Shown piece after piece: positions 13,314 through 21,044 of a DNA stretch of 64,000 nt. How positions within the stretch are numbered: the stretch's first letter is position 1; each line of letters opens with the position of its first letter. The notes beneath the pieces are model-generated. The model did no database searches. It was not told where the DNA came from and saw nothing but the letters and a program-made list of their open reading frames with translations. The translations under genes and the position numbers were made by a program. Source of the stretch: Nakamurella leprariae (GTDB taxonomy: Bacteria > Actinomycetota > Actinomycetes > Mycobacteriales > Nakamurellaceae); the NCBI RefSeq assembly GCF_016918035.1, contig NZ_JAERWK010000016.1, positions 186,001-250,000 of the forward strand, read 5' to 3'.

Positions 13314-14086
13314 CGGGTCAACCTCTCCTGCGGCACCTGGTCATCGGGCGCTGCGGCCCCGGGCCTGGCGGACGGGCCGACGCCGGCGCCCGCGGCGTCC
13401 GGACCGGCCGGCCCGGCGGCGGTCCCGGCGGCCCGGGTGAGCACCACCTCGTCGACGCCGTCGACCGAGGCGACCCGGACCGACACGTCGTCACCCAGCG
13501 CGGTGGGGATGTTCTTGCCGACGTAGTCGGCTCGGATCGGCAACTGCCGGTGGCCCCGGTCGACCAGCACGGCCAGTTGCACGACGGCCGGACGGCCGTG
13601 GTCGCGCAAGGCGTCCAGCGCCGCCCGCACGGTGCGGCCGGAGAACAGCACGTCATCGACCAGGATCACCACCGCGTCGTCGACACCGTCACCGGGGATC
13701 GACGTCTCCTCGAGCGCCCGCGGCGGACGTCGCCGCAGGTCGTCGCGGTAGAGCGTGATGTCCAGGGCGCCGACCGCGGGACCACCCGAGCCGGACACGC
13801 CGGCGTCGGCCACCCGGCCGGACGGGTCGCGGTGATCGTCGGCGAAGGCGCGCATCCGATCACCGAGCCGCCGGGCGAGGTCGACGCCGCGGGTCGGGAT
13901 GCCCAGCAGCACGACCGGGTCGTCGCCGTGTCGTTCCAGGATCTGGTGGGCCATCCGGTCGATCGTCCGGGCCAGTGCGGCCGCGGACAGGACGGTGGTG
14001 GCCGGACCGGTCGGGGTCCGCCGGTCGGCATCGGCGCCGGGCGGACCCGTCGTCGGGTCGGCCGGACGCGGGCGCGCGAGAGCCAT
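13310..14086 (-). CDS. pyrR: PyrR, pyr-operon regulator and uracil phosphoribosyltransferase
   Basis: 258 residues. PyrR proteins bind the leader RNA of pyr mRNAs when UMP is high, and many also have uracil phosphoribosyltransferase activity. The PRPP loop [21 protein letters not shown] and the dimer/RNA segment [17 protein letters not shown] are clear. The protein is longer than the usual 180-190 residues, with about 30 extra residues at the N-terminus and an Ala/Pro/Gly-rich tail of about 40. The ATG at 14086 is set by the GGAAGGAG site 5-7 nt upstream, which lies inside a PyrR-type RNA motif. It is the first gene of the operon. Confidence 0.95.
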   Translation of the reverse strand: MALARPRPADPTTGPPGADADRRTPTGPATTVLSAAALARTIDRMAHQILERHGDDPVVLLGIPTRGVDLARRLGDRMRAFADDHRDPSGRVADAGVSGSGGPAVGALDITLYRDDLRRRPPRALEETSIPGDGVDDAVVILVDDVLFSGRTVRAALDALRDHGRPAVVQLAVLVDRGHRQLPIRADYVGKNIPTALGDDVSVRVASVDGVDEVVLTRAAGTAAGPAGPDAAGAGVGPSARPGAAAPDDQVPQERLTR

Positions 14087-14090
14087 CACG

Positions 14091-14118
14091 ACTCCTTCCC
14101 CGCCTCTCTGGACGGTCC
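14091..14118 (-). promoter_or_regulatory. PyrR-binding RNA site overlapping the pyrR ribosome binding site
   Basis: The minus-strand leader reads GTCCAGAGAGGC, then GGGG, then AAGGAG just before the pyrR start. This matches the conserved PyrR-binding loop of pyr leader RNAs (consensus around UCCAGAGAGGCU followed by AAG). Here the 3' part is the Shine-Dalgarno sequence itself, as described for mycobacterial pyr leaders where PyrR blocks translation rather than causing termination. UMP-bound PyrR would therefore occlude its own ribosome binding site and, through the coupled overlaps, the operon. Confidence 0.75.
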
Positions 14119-14141
14119 TTAAAGGATGTCTTCGGCTGTCC

Positions 14142-14147
14142 ACCCTA
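14142..14147 (-). promoter_or_regulatory. candidate -10 element of the pyr operon
   Basis: Minus-strand TAGGGT, about 55 nt before the pyrR start, is the only TANNNT close enough to give a short leader carrying the PyrR site. The -35 region is not recognisable. Between this box and the bldD promoter (14148-14375) I see only GC-rich spacer, including a 16-bp exact copy (CGGGTCGGCCGGACGC, 14293-14308) of a stretch in the pyrR 5' coding region at 14054-14069. Confidence 0.35.
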
Positions 14148-14375
14148 CCGGGCCGGCCGACCGTCCCCGCACCACGACCGCGGGCGGAGCCAGCCGGTCC
14201 GGGCGGTGCCCGGCGGCCCGGCCGCCGGGGTGGGTGGCGTCGCGGCCGATCTCCCCGGAGGACGCCGATCCGCGGGTCGCGGACCGCGCGCCCGGGTCGG
14301 CCGGACGCAACACGCCGACCGGACACGCCCCGCGTCCATTCGGACGCGTTTCGCCCGATCGTGATCGTCGGAGTG

Positions 14376-14412
14376 TTGTCCAATCCGGCCCCGGTTCGAC
14401 TACTCTGCGTAT
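14376..14412 (+). promoter_or_regulatory. candidate bldD promoter with a BldD-box core
   Basis: A TTGTCC hexamer (14376-14381) lies 19 bp before TACTCT (14401-14406), a workable -10. Overlapping that -10, ACTCTGCGT (14402-14410) matches the core ACnC(A/T)GnGT of the published 15-bp BldD operator exactly; the two outer T and A positions do not match. BldD represses its own gene in Streptomyces, so autoregulation at this site is a reasonable inference. The start codon is about 70 nt downstream. Confidence 0.45.
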
Positions 14413-14481
14413 CAAAGCGACTGACCGCTGCGACCGCCATCGCCGAGCGGCTCAGTGGGCGACCGCGATAGGGAGTTGGCC

Positions 14482-14964
14482 ATGTCTCAGGACTACGCGC
14501 ACGCGCTGGGTGCTCGGCTGCGGGCGATCCGCGCGCAGCAGGGATTGAGCCTGCACGGCGTCGAGGAGAAGTCGGACGGACGCTGGAAGGCGGTCGTCGT
14601 CGGCTCCTACGAGCGTGGCGACCGGGCCGTCACCGTGGCCAAGCTGGCCGAACTGGCCGAGTTCTACGGCGTGCCGGTGGCCGAGCTGCTGCCCGACGCC
14701 CGGGCCACCCGCCGGGGCGCCCCGAGTCCCCGACTGGTCATCGACCTGCAGCGGCTCGGCGAGCTCCCCACCCACCAGGCCGGCCCACTGGCCCGGTACG
14801 CGGCGGCGATCCAGTCGCAGCGCGGTGACTACAACGGCAAGGTCCTCACCATCCGCGCCGAGGACCTGCGGTCGCTCGCCGTCATCTACGACATGAGCCC
14901 CGAGGACCTGACCGAGCAACTCGTCCGCTGGGGTGTGCTGCCGGCCGGCACCGAGCTCGACTGA
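14482..14964 (+). CDS. bldD: BldD-type c-di-GMP-responsive transcriptional regulator
   Basis: 160 residues. The N-terminal helix-turn-helix domain ([20 protein letters not shown] to [11 protein letters not shown]) binds DNA. The C-terminal domain carries the c-di-GMP signature RGD-x8-R-x2-D exactly (R114, D116, R125, D128 counting from this start). In Streptomyces BldD the same residues bind a c-di-GMP tetramer that holds two C-terminal domains together. The ATG at 14482 follows AGGGAG. In sporulating actinomycetes it represses development; what it controls in this organism is unknown. It sits between pyrR and the cox genes and faces a strong hairpin. Confidence 0.95.
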   Translation: MSQDYAHALGARLRAIRAQQGLSLHGVEEKSDGRWKAVVVGSYERGDRAVTVAKLAELAEFYGVPVAELLPDARATRRGAPSPRLVIDLQRLGELPTHQAGPLARYAAAIQSQRGDYNGKVLTIRAEDLRSLAVIYDMSPEDLTEQLVRWGVLPAGTELD

Positions 14965-15028
14965 CCTCCACCCGCTGACCGGGCGCCCAGAGCGCCGGTC
15001 TCCGGCCCGATCGCACTCGCGGCAGCAC

Positions 15029-15068
15029 CCGATCGGCCCGTCACCGTTGATGGTGACGGGCCGATCGG
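15029..15068. terminator. perfect 17-bp hairpin between bldD and coxM
   Basis: CCGATCGGCCCGTCACC (15029-15045) is followed by a GTTGAT loop and its exact complement (15052-15068). It lies between converging bldD and coxM and has no T-tract. It is the strongest inverted repeat of this kind in the window and very likely a bidirectional terminator. Confidence 0.8.
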
Positions 15069-15083
15069 CGTCGCGGGTGGTTC

Positions 15084-15896
15084 TCAGGCCGCGGCGGCGG
15101 CCAGCGACCGCCGGGTCAGCACCCGCGCCAGATGACGGCGGTAGTCGGGGTCGGCATGCATGTCCTGCACCGGCTCGGTGCCGTCGGCGGCCAGGGCCGC
15201 CGCGTCCTCGATCGACGCCCCCTCCGCGAGGGCCTGCTCGGTCGCCGTCGCCCGCGTCGGGCGTCCGCCCATGTTGGCCAGCGCCACCCGACCGGCGACC
15301 GTCGCCACCGCCACGATGGCCCAGTCGTTGGCCCGCCGGGTGAACTTCTCGTAGTGCGCCCCGGTGGGGCCGGTGCGCAGCACCCGGATCTCGACCAGCA
15401 CCTCGTCCGGCTCGAGGGCGGTCTCGAAGAAGCCGAGGAAGAAGTCGTCCACTGCGATGGTGCGTCGCCCGGCCGCGCCCTGCGCGACCAACGTCGCGCC
15501 GGACGCCAGCACGGCGGCCGGCAGATCGGCAGCCGGATCGGCGTGCGCCAGCGACCCGCCGATGGTGCCCCGGTGGCGGATCTGCGGATCGCCGACGTGA
15601 CCGGCCACCAGCCCGATCAACGGCGCCTCGGCCCGCAGCACCTCGGACGTCACCAGGTCGCGGTGCCGGGTCAGCCCACCGATGGCCACCTCGTCGCCAT
15701 CGACGCGGATGTAGGACGCCTCGCGCAGGTGCCGGATGTCGATCAGCGTCTCCGGGACGGCCAGCCGCAACTTCATCATCGGCAGCAGCGAGTGCCCGCC
15801 AGCCAGCAGTTTGGCGTCGTCTCCGTGCTCGCCCAGCAGCGAGACCGCCTCGTCGATCGAGCCGGCCCGGACGTAGTCGAAGGATGCGGGGATCAT
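15084..15896 (-). CDS. coxM: FAD-binding medium subunit of CO/aldehyde dehydrogenase-type molybdenum hydroxylase
   Basis: 270 residues. It carries the FAD that takes electrons from the iron-sulfur subunit and passes them on. The two FAD motifs AGGHSLLPMMKLRL (near residue 32) and TIGGSLAHADPAADLPA (near residue 110) are intact. The ATG at 15896 overlaps the coxS stop (ATGA), which fixes the start; a longer in-frame extension to 15986 is only coxS sequence in another frame. It is the last gene of the coxL-coxS-coxM unit. Confidence 0.92.
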   Translation of the reverse strand: MIPASFDYVRAGSIDEAVSLLGEHGDDAKLLAGGHSLLPMMKLRLAVPETLIDIRHLREASYIRVDGDEVAIGGLTRHRDLVTSEVLRAEAPLIGLVAGHVGDPQIRHRGTIGGSLAHADPAADLPAAVLASGATLVAQGAAGRRTIAVDDFFLGFFETALEPDEVLVEIRVLRTGPTGAHYEKFTRRANDWAIVAVATVAGRVALANMGGRPTRATATEQALAEGASIEDAAALAADGTEPVQDMHADPDYRRHLARVLTRRSLAAAAA

Positions 15897-16387
15897 CGGG
15901 TCTGCACCGCTGCGTCGACCCGGTCGCCGGACATCTCGTCTGCGGCGGACAGCACGGCGCGGACGATGTTGTGGTAGCCGGTGCACCGACAGATGTTGCC
16001 CTCGAGCTCTTCTCGGACCTCACGCTCGTCCGGGTGCGGGTTCTGGCTGAGCAGCGAGGCGGCAGCCATCACCATCCCCGGGGTGCAGAACCCGCACTGC
16101 AGACCGTGCTCGCGCCGGAACGCGGCCTGCACCGGGTGCAGGGTGTCGCCGTCGGCCAGGCCCTCCAGGGTGGTGACCGACGACCCGGACGCCTGCGCGG
16201 CGAGCACCGTGCAGGACTTCACCGACTCGCCGTCCAGGTGCACGGTGCAGGCACCGCAGGACGTCGTGTCGCAGCCGATGTTGGTGGCGGTCAACCCACA
16301 GACGTCCCGCAGGTAGTGGGCCAGCAACATCCGTGGCTGGACCTCGTCGGTCCGCTCCACTCCGTTGACCGTGATCGTGACCTGCAT
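15893..16387 (-). CDS. coxS: [2Fe-2S] small subunit of CO/aldehyde dehydrogenase-type molybdenum hydroxylase
   Basis: 164 residues. Plant-type [2Fe-2S] domain with CDTTSCGACTVHLDGESVKSC and a second, helical cluster domain with CGFCTPGM and CRCTGYHNI, the standard eight cysteines of the family. It moves electrons from the molybdenum centre to the FAD of CoxM. The ATG at 16387 shares a base with the coxL stop (TGATG), so the three subunits are made in a coupled way. Confidence 0.94.
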   Translation of the reverse strand: MQVTITVNGVERTDEVQPRMLLAHYLRDVCGLTATNIGCDTTSCGACTVHLDGESVKSCTVLAAQASGSSVTTLEGLADGDTLHPVQAAFRREHGLQCGFCTPGMVMAAASLLSQNPHPDEREVREELEGNICRCTGYHNIVRAVLSAADEMSGDRVDAAVQTR

Positions 16388-18693
16388 CAGCTGTTCCCCT
16401 TCGCGGCGTTGATGGCGGACCAGACCCGCATCGGGCTCGTCGGCATGTCGATGTGACGCACACCCAGGTGGGCGACGGCGTCGACGACGGCGTTCTGCAC
16501 GGCCGGCGTCGCGCCGATGGTGCCCGCCTCGCCGATCCCCTTGGCGCCGAGCGGGTTGTAGCTGGTGGGTGTCTCGGTGGTGACCAGCTCGAAGCTGGGC
16601 ATCTCGGTGGCGGTGACGATCGGGTAGTCGGCGAACGTCGTCGTCGTCGGATTGCCGTCCTCGTCGTAGAGGACCTCCTCGAGCAGCGCCTGCGCCGCGC
16701 CCTGGGCCAGTCCCCCGTGTCGCTGTCCCTCCGCGATCAGCGGGTTGATGATGACGCCGGCGTCGTCCAGGGCGATGAGCCGCTGCAGCACCGCCTTGCC
16801 CGTCTCGGTGTCGACCTCGACCACCGCCACGTGGGCCCCGAAGGGATACGTCGCCCCGGCCGCGCTGAAGATGCTGCGCACCTTGAGCGGCTCCTTGGCG
16901 GCCAGCGCCGCGAAGCTGACGGTGCTGGTCGGCACGCCGCGCACGGCCAGACCGGCGTTGGCGTGGTCGACCACGAGATCCTCGGGCGACACCTCGAGTT
17001 CGTCCGCGGCGCGCGCCTTGGCCACTTCGACCAGCTCGATGGCGGCCTGCTTCACCGCGGCGCCACCCTGCTGCAGACTGCGCGATCCGCCGGTGCCGCC
17101 GCCCTCGGGCACCAGGTCGGTGTCACCCCACTTCACGGTGATCCTCTCGAGCGGGATGCCGAGCTCGACGCTGGCCAGCATGGCCCAGACCGTGGAGTGA
17201 CCCTGGCCGTGCGGCGAGGTGCCGGTCAGGATGGTGACGCTGCCGTCGGGATGCACCTCCACGGTGGCGTTCTCCTTGGACGCCCCGGCCTCACCACCGC
17301 CGCCGGTGATCTCGACATAGACGCTCAGCCCGATGCCCAGCTGGCGGGCGTCGCCGCGCTCGCGACGACGGGCCTGCTCGGCCCGCAGTCCCGTGTAGTC
17401 GGCCGCCTCGAGCACGGTCTCCAGCGCCATCGGGTAGTCACCGGAGTCGTAGACGGCGCCACCCTTGCTCTGCAGCGGCTCGGTGAACGCCGGCAGCAGG
17501 TTCCGGCGGCGCACCTCGGCCGGGTCCATGCCGATCTCGGCGGCGAACAGGTCCATGGCCCGCTCGACGACCGCGGTCGCCTCGGGCCGACCGGCGCCCC
17601 GGTAGGCGCCGACGGGCGTGGTGTTGGTGACGACGCTGACGTACGAGGTCTGCATCTTCTCGATGTCGTAGACGCCGGGAGCCATCAGCAGCGTCAGCGT
17701 CGGCAGCATCGCCCCGAACCGCGGATAGGCGCCGCTGTCCTGCAGGACGTGGAGCTTGTAGGCGGTGACGTTGCCGTCACGGGTCCCGCCGATGGTGATG
17801 GTCTGGACCTGGGCGCGGCCGTGCGTCATCGCGACCATGTTCTCCGAGCGGGTCTCCACCCAGGTGGTCGGCCGGCCGAGCCGTCGCGCCACCCACGCCA
17901 CGACCGCGTGCTCCGGGTCGGCGCCGAACTTGGCGCCGAACGCCCCACCCACCGCCGGGGTGATGATCCGGACCTGCTCCAACGGCAGGCCGAGCATCCG
18001 GGCCATCGACCCCTGGGTGCCCTGCGCGCCCTGGTTCGGGACCCACGCCGTCAGCCGGCCGTCCTCGCCCCACACAGCGGCACCGGCGCGCACCTCCAAC
18101 GGCGCGACCGCCACCCGCTGGTTGAGGATCTCGTGGGTGACCACGACCTCGCACCCGGCGAAGATGTCCTCGTCGAACTCCTGATCGGCGCTGCCGCAGA
18201 CCACGTTGGTGCCGGCGTCCGGGAAGAGCAGCGTGTCGCCCTGCAGCGCGTCCTTCGGGTCGACCACGGCCGGCAGCGGGTCGTAGTCGACCTCGACCAG
18301 CTCGGCCGCGTCCTCCCCGGCGTACCGGGAGTCGGTGACGACGACGGCCACCGGCTCGCCGACGAAGCGGACCGAGCCGCTGGCCAGCAGCGACTGGAAC
18401 ATGGCGTCCTGGAACATCGGCATCATGGCCGTCTGCTGCGGGATGCCGTCCAGATCGTCGGCGGTGAACACCGCGACGCAGCCCGGGACGTCCAGCGCGG
18501 CCGAGCTGTCGATCGACGCGATGCGCGCGTGGGCGATCGGTGAGCGGACGAAGGTGATGCGCAGGGCATCGGTCAGCCGTTCGTCGACCAGGTCCTCGGT
18601 GTAGACGGCACCGGTGGTCAGGAACTCCGGATCCTCCAGGCGCTGGACCCGGGTGCCGAGGATACTGCCCGGGGCGGGCATGGTCGCGGTCAT
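16387..18693 (-). CDS. coxL: molybdenum-binding large subunit, form II CO dehydrogenase / aldehyde dehydrogenase type
   Basis: 768 residues from the ATG at 18693, which follows CAGGGATCC. Xanthine oxidase superfamily catalytic subunit binding the molybdopterin-cytosine cofactor. The active-site loop reads AYRGAGRPE (Tyr364), the form II signature; true aerobic CO dehydrogenases (form I) carry AYRCSFR with a copper-binding cysteine, which is absent here. The catalytic glutamate lies in [12 protein letters not shown] may be a poor or non-physiological substrate; an aldehyde or purine-like substrate is possible. The gene is commonly annotated as carbon-monoxide dehydrogenase large subunit. Confidence 0.9.
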   Translation of the reverse strand: MTATMPAPGSILGTRVQRLEDPEFLTTGAVYTEDLVDERLTDALRITFVRSPIAHARIASIDSSAALDVPGCVAVFTADDLDGIPQQTAMMPMFQDAMFQSLLASGSVRFVGEPVAVVVTDSRYAGEDAAELVEVDYDPLPAVVDPKDALQGDTLLFPDAGTNVVCGSADQEFDEDIFAGCEVVVTHEILNQRVAVAPLEVRAGAAVWGEDGRLTAWVPNQGAQGTQGSMARMLGLPLEQVRIITPAVGGAFGAKFGADPEHAVVAWVARRLGRPTTWVETRSENMVAMTHGRAQVQTITIGGTRDGNVTAYKLHVLQDSGAYPRFGAMLPTLTLLMAPGVYDIEKMQTSYVSVVTNTTPVGAYRGAGRPEATAVVERAMDLFAAEIGMDPAEVRRRNLLPAFTEPLQSKGGAVYDSGDYPMALETVLEAADYTGLRAEQARRRERGDARQLGIGLSVYVEITGGGGEAGASKENATVEVHPDGSVTILTGTSPHGQGHSTVWAMLASVELGIPLERITVKWGDTDLVPEGGGTGGSRSLQQGGAAVKQAAIELVEVAKARAADELEVSPEDLVVDHANAGLAVRGVPTSTVSFAALAAKEPLKVRSIFSAAGATYPFGAHVAVVEVDTETGKAVLQRLIALDDAGVIINPLIAEGQRHGGLAQGAAQALLEEVLYDEDGNPTTTTFADYPIVTATEMPSFELVTTETPTSYNPLGAKGIGEAGTIGATPAVQNAVVDAVAHLGVRHIDMPTSPMRVWSAINAAKGNS

Positions 18694-18753
18694 GTGCGGA
18701 TCCCTGTCTGGGGGGCCGAGGAACGCATCAGCCGGTCTTCCCTTCATCGACGA

Positions 18754-18780
18754 CCGAATCTCGGATCGGCGGAGATTCGG
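18754..18780. promoter_or_regulatory. 27-bp inverted repeat in the cox divergent region, candidate operator
   Basis: CCGAATCTC (18754-18762) and GAGATTCGG (18772-18780) form a perfect 9-bp inverted repeat with a 9-nt spacer, so the half-site centres are 18 bp apart. It lies 60-90 nt upstream of coxL, between the divergent cox gene groups. A minus-strand TAACGT (18831-18836) is a possible -10 for coxL, which would place the palindrome just downstream of that start as a repressor site. No regulator gene is adjacent. Confidence 0.5.
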
Positions 18781-18950
18781 CGGCGGGACGCTGCGGGAGC
18801 GTGCGCGACCGTCATGGGCGCGTGGTACGAACGTTAGTTAGCGGAATCGTGTCCGTCGACCGCAGGGCCCAAGATCTCTCCTGCGGCCACCCGATCGCCG
18901 GAACGTCGAGGGCGACCGACCACCGCAGCGGCAAGGGAGACGATGCTCGG

Positions 18951-19856
18951 ATGATCCAGTCCCGGACCTTCGCGGACCCGGCCGCCGTCGCGGCGGCGCT
19001 CGAGCGGGTGGGGTACCTGGCCGACGCCGGTGTGGCCACCGCCGCCCACCTCGCGCTGCGCACCGGGCGGCCACTGTTCCTCGAGGGTGATCCCGGGGTG
19101 GGCAAGACCGCGCTGGCCCAGGCACTGGCGGACATCACCGACGCCCGGTTGGTCCGGTTGCAGTGCTACGAGGGCATCGACGCCAGCCAGGCCCTCTACG
19201 ACTGGGACTTCCCCCGACAGATCCTGCACCTGCGGGCCATGGCGGACGGGCCGGACCGACCCGAGGGGTACGACCCGGCCCGGGCCGAGGCCTCGCTGTA
19301 CGACCGGCGGTTCCTGCTGGACCGCCCGATCCTGCAGGCCCTGGAGGGCACGCCGGCCGTCCTGCTGATCGACGAGATCGACCGCGCTGACGACGAGTTC
19401 GAGGCGTTCCTGCTGGAGGTGCTGGCCGACAACGCGGTGACCATCCCCGAACTCGGCACCATCCGCGCGGTGACCCCGCCGATCGTCGTCCTCACCTCCA
19501 ACCGCACGCGGGAGGTGCACGACGCCCTCAAACGCCGCTGCTTCTACCTGTGGGTTGCCCATCCGGACTTCGAGCGGGAGGTCCAGATCGTCCGGGGCCA
19601 CCTGGCCGACGTCCCCGACCGGCTCGCCCGCGACGTCGCCGGACTGATGGGGACCCTGCGCACCATGGACCTGCTCAAGCCGCCCGGGGTGGCCGAGTCG
19701 ATCGACTGGACCCGGGCCCTTCAGGTGCTGGGCGCCACCCGGCTGGACCGGACGAACGCGACGGCGACGCTGGGGGCGGCGATCAAGTACCGCGAGGACC
19801 AGGTCCGGGTCGAGCGTGAGGTGCTGCCGCAACTGGACGGGGCGCTGGTCCTGTGA
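18951..19856 (+). CDS. MoxR-family AAA+ ATPase (CoxD-like)
   Basis: 301 residues. Walker A is GDPGVGKTALAQ, Walker B is VLLIDEIDRAD, and the sensor asparagine lies in VLTSNRTREVHDALKRRC. In CO dehydrogenase gene clusters the equivalent CoxD is an AAA+ chaperone for assembly of the active-site metal and sulfur. The ATG at 18951 is chosen by the AAGGGAGA at 18932-18939; a nearer ATG at 18942 reads into a stop after three codons. Its stop codon lies in the first copy of a 14-bp repeat leading to coxE. Confidence 0.9.
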   Translation: MIQSRTFADPAAVAAALERVGYLADAGVATAAHLALRTGRPLFLEGDPGVGKTALAQALADITDARLVRLQCYEGIDASQALYDWDFPRQILHLRAMADGPDRPEGYDPARAEASLYDRRFLLDRPILQALEGTPAVLLIDEIDRADDEFEAFLLEVLADNAVTIPELGTIRAVTPPIVVLTSNRTREVHDALKRRCFYLWVAHPDFEREVQIVRGHLADVPDRLARDVAGLMGTLRTMDLLKPPGVAESIDWTRALQVLGATRLDRTNATATLGAAIKYREDQVRVEREVLPQLDGALVL

Positions 19857-19888
19857 ACGTGATCCTGTGAACGTGGTCCGGTGAACGC
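19847..19888 (+). repeat. three 14-bp repeats forming a ladder of GTGA stop/start overlaps
   Basis: Units start at 19847, 19861 and 19875 with consensus GRTCCTGTGAACGT. Each holds GTGA. The moxR stop overlaps a GTG at 19853 that opens a five-codon frame (M-N-V-I-L); its stop overlaps the GTG at 19867, opening another five-codon frame (M-N-V-V-R); that stop overlaps the GTG at 19881, the start of coxE. Ribosomes finishing moxR could pass through both tiny frames to reach coxE. Confidence 0.85.
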
Positions 19889-21044
19889 GGCCGACGGAGC
19901 CGTCATCGACCGGCGGGACGACGGGCCGGAGGAGCAGCCGGACGTCGTCGAGACGATGACCGGCTTCGCCTGGGCGTTGCGCGCGGCCGGGGTCAACGCC
20001 GGGCGCGAGCGGTTGACCACCTGTCTGACCGCCCTGGAGCACGTCGACCCGGTCGACCCGGAGGCCGTCTACTGGACCTGCCGGGTCTCGTTCTGCTCGG
20101 AACCCGACGACCAGGCCCGGTTCGATGCCGTGTTCGGTCGGTGGTTCCTCGAGGCCGACCCGGAGGACCCCGAGCCGGCGTCCGCCGGCGATGCCCCGAT
20201 CGACCGACTGGCCGCGCGGCGGCCGCCCGGCGCGCCCGGCGATCGCCAGGAGGTGGTCGAGGAGGATCCGTCGTCGGCCACCGAGGCGGCCGACGTGGAG
20301 GTGCTCCGCCATCGCGACGTCGCGCTGCTGGCGGACGCCGAGCGTGATGAGATCAACCGGATGATCGCGCTGCTCGCCCCGCGGGTGGGCCGACGACGCA
20401 CCCTGCGGCGCGCGCGGGGCGGCCGGGAGCGGCTCGACGTGGGCCGGACCGTGCGGGCCATGTTGGGCACCGGCGGTGAACCGGTCCGGCTGGTCCGCGA
20501 CCACCGGCGGGACAAGCCGCGCCGGCTGGTGCTACTCATCGACGTCAGCGGGTCGATGGCGCCGTACGCCGACGTGGTGCTGCGGTTCGCGCACGCCGCG
20601 GCCCGGGTCTCCCCGGCGACCGAGGTCTTCACCCTCGGCACCCACCTGACCCGGGTCACCCGCCAGCTCCGGCTCCGAGATCCGGACCACGCGCTCAGCG
20701 CGGCCGGCGCGGCCATCCCCGACTGGAGCGGCGGCACCCGGCTCGGTGAGACGCTGCGGGCGTTCCTGGACCGGTGGGGGCAGCGCGGGCTCGCCCGGCG
20801 GGCCGTGGTCGTGATCGCCTCCGACGGCTGGGAACGCGGCGACGCAGCGCTGCTGGGCGAGCAGATGGCCCGGCTGGCCCGGCTGGCGCACCGGGTGGTG
20901 TGGATCAATCCGCACCGCGGCAAGGCCGGGTTCGCACCGGCCACCGCGGGCATGGTGGCGGCGTTGCCGTCCATCGACGATCTCGTGGCGGGACACAGTG
21001 TCGCCGCGCTGACCCATGTTGCTGAGGTGATCGCCCGTGCGTGA
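19881..21044 (+). CDS. CoxE-like von Willebrand factor A domain protein
   Basis: 387 residues. The C-terminal half is a vWA domain with the MIDAS motif LVLLIDVSGSMAPYAD followed by SGGTRLGETLRAFL and VVVIASDGWERGD. CoxE proteins partner the MoxR-type CoxD ATPase during maturation of the molybdenum enzyme. The N-terminal half is acidic and arginine-rich and not recognised. The GTG at 19881 lies in the third copy of the 14-bp repeat; no separate Shine-Dalgarno is seen, so translation probably depends on coupling from moxR. It overlaps the next gene by 8 bp. Confidence 0.88.
   Translation: MNAADGAVIDRRDDGPEEQPDVVETMTGFAWALRAAGVNAGRERLTTCLTALEHVDPVDPEAVYWTCRVSFCSEPDDQARFDAVFGRWFLEADPEDPEPASAGDAPIDRLAARRPPGAPGDRQEVVEEDPSSATEAADVEVLRHRDVALLADAERDEINRMIALLAPRVGRRRTLRRARGGRERLDVGRTVRAMLGTGGEPVRLVRDHRRDKPRRLVLLIDVSGSMAPYADVVLRFAHAAARVSPATEVFTLGTHLTRVTRQLRLRDPDHALSAAGAAIPDWSGGTRLGETLRAFLDRWGQRGLARRAVVVIASDGWERGDAALLGEQMARLARLAHRVVWINPHRGKAGFAPATAGMVAALPSIDDLVAGHSVAALTHVAEVIARA

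Noticed and set aside
14293-14308. 16-bp copy of a pyrR coding stretch in the pyrR-bldD gap as a regulatory repeat
   Set aside because: It is simple GC-rich sequence (CGG/GGC steps) and could easily recur by chance; noted but given no function.
16387-18693. Form I aerobic CO dehydrogenase
   Set aside because: The AYRCSFR active-site loop is absent; the AYRGAGR loop marks form II.
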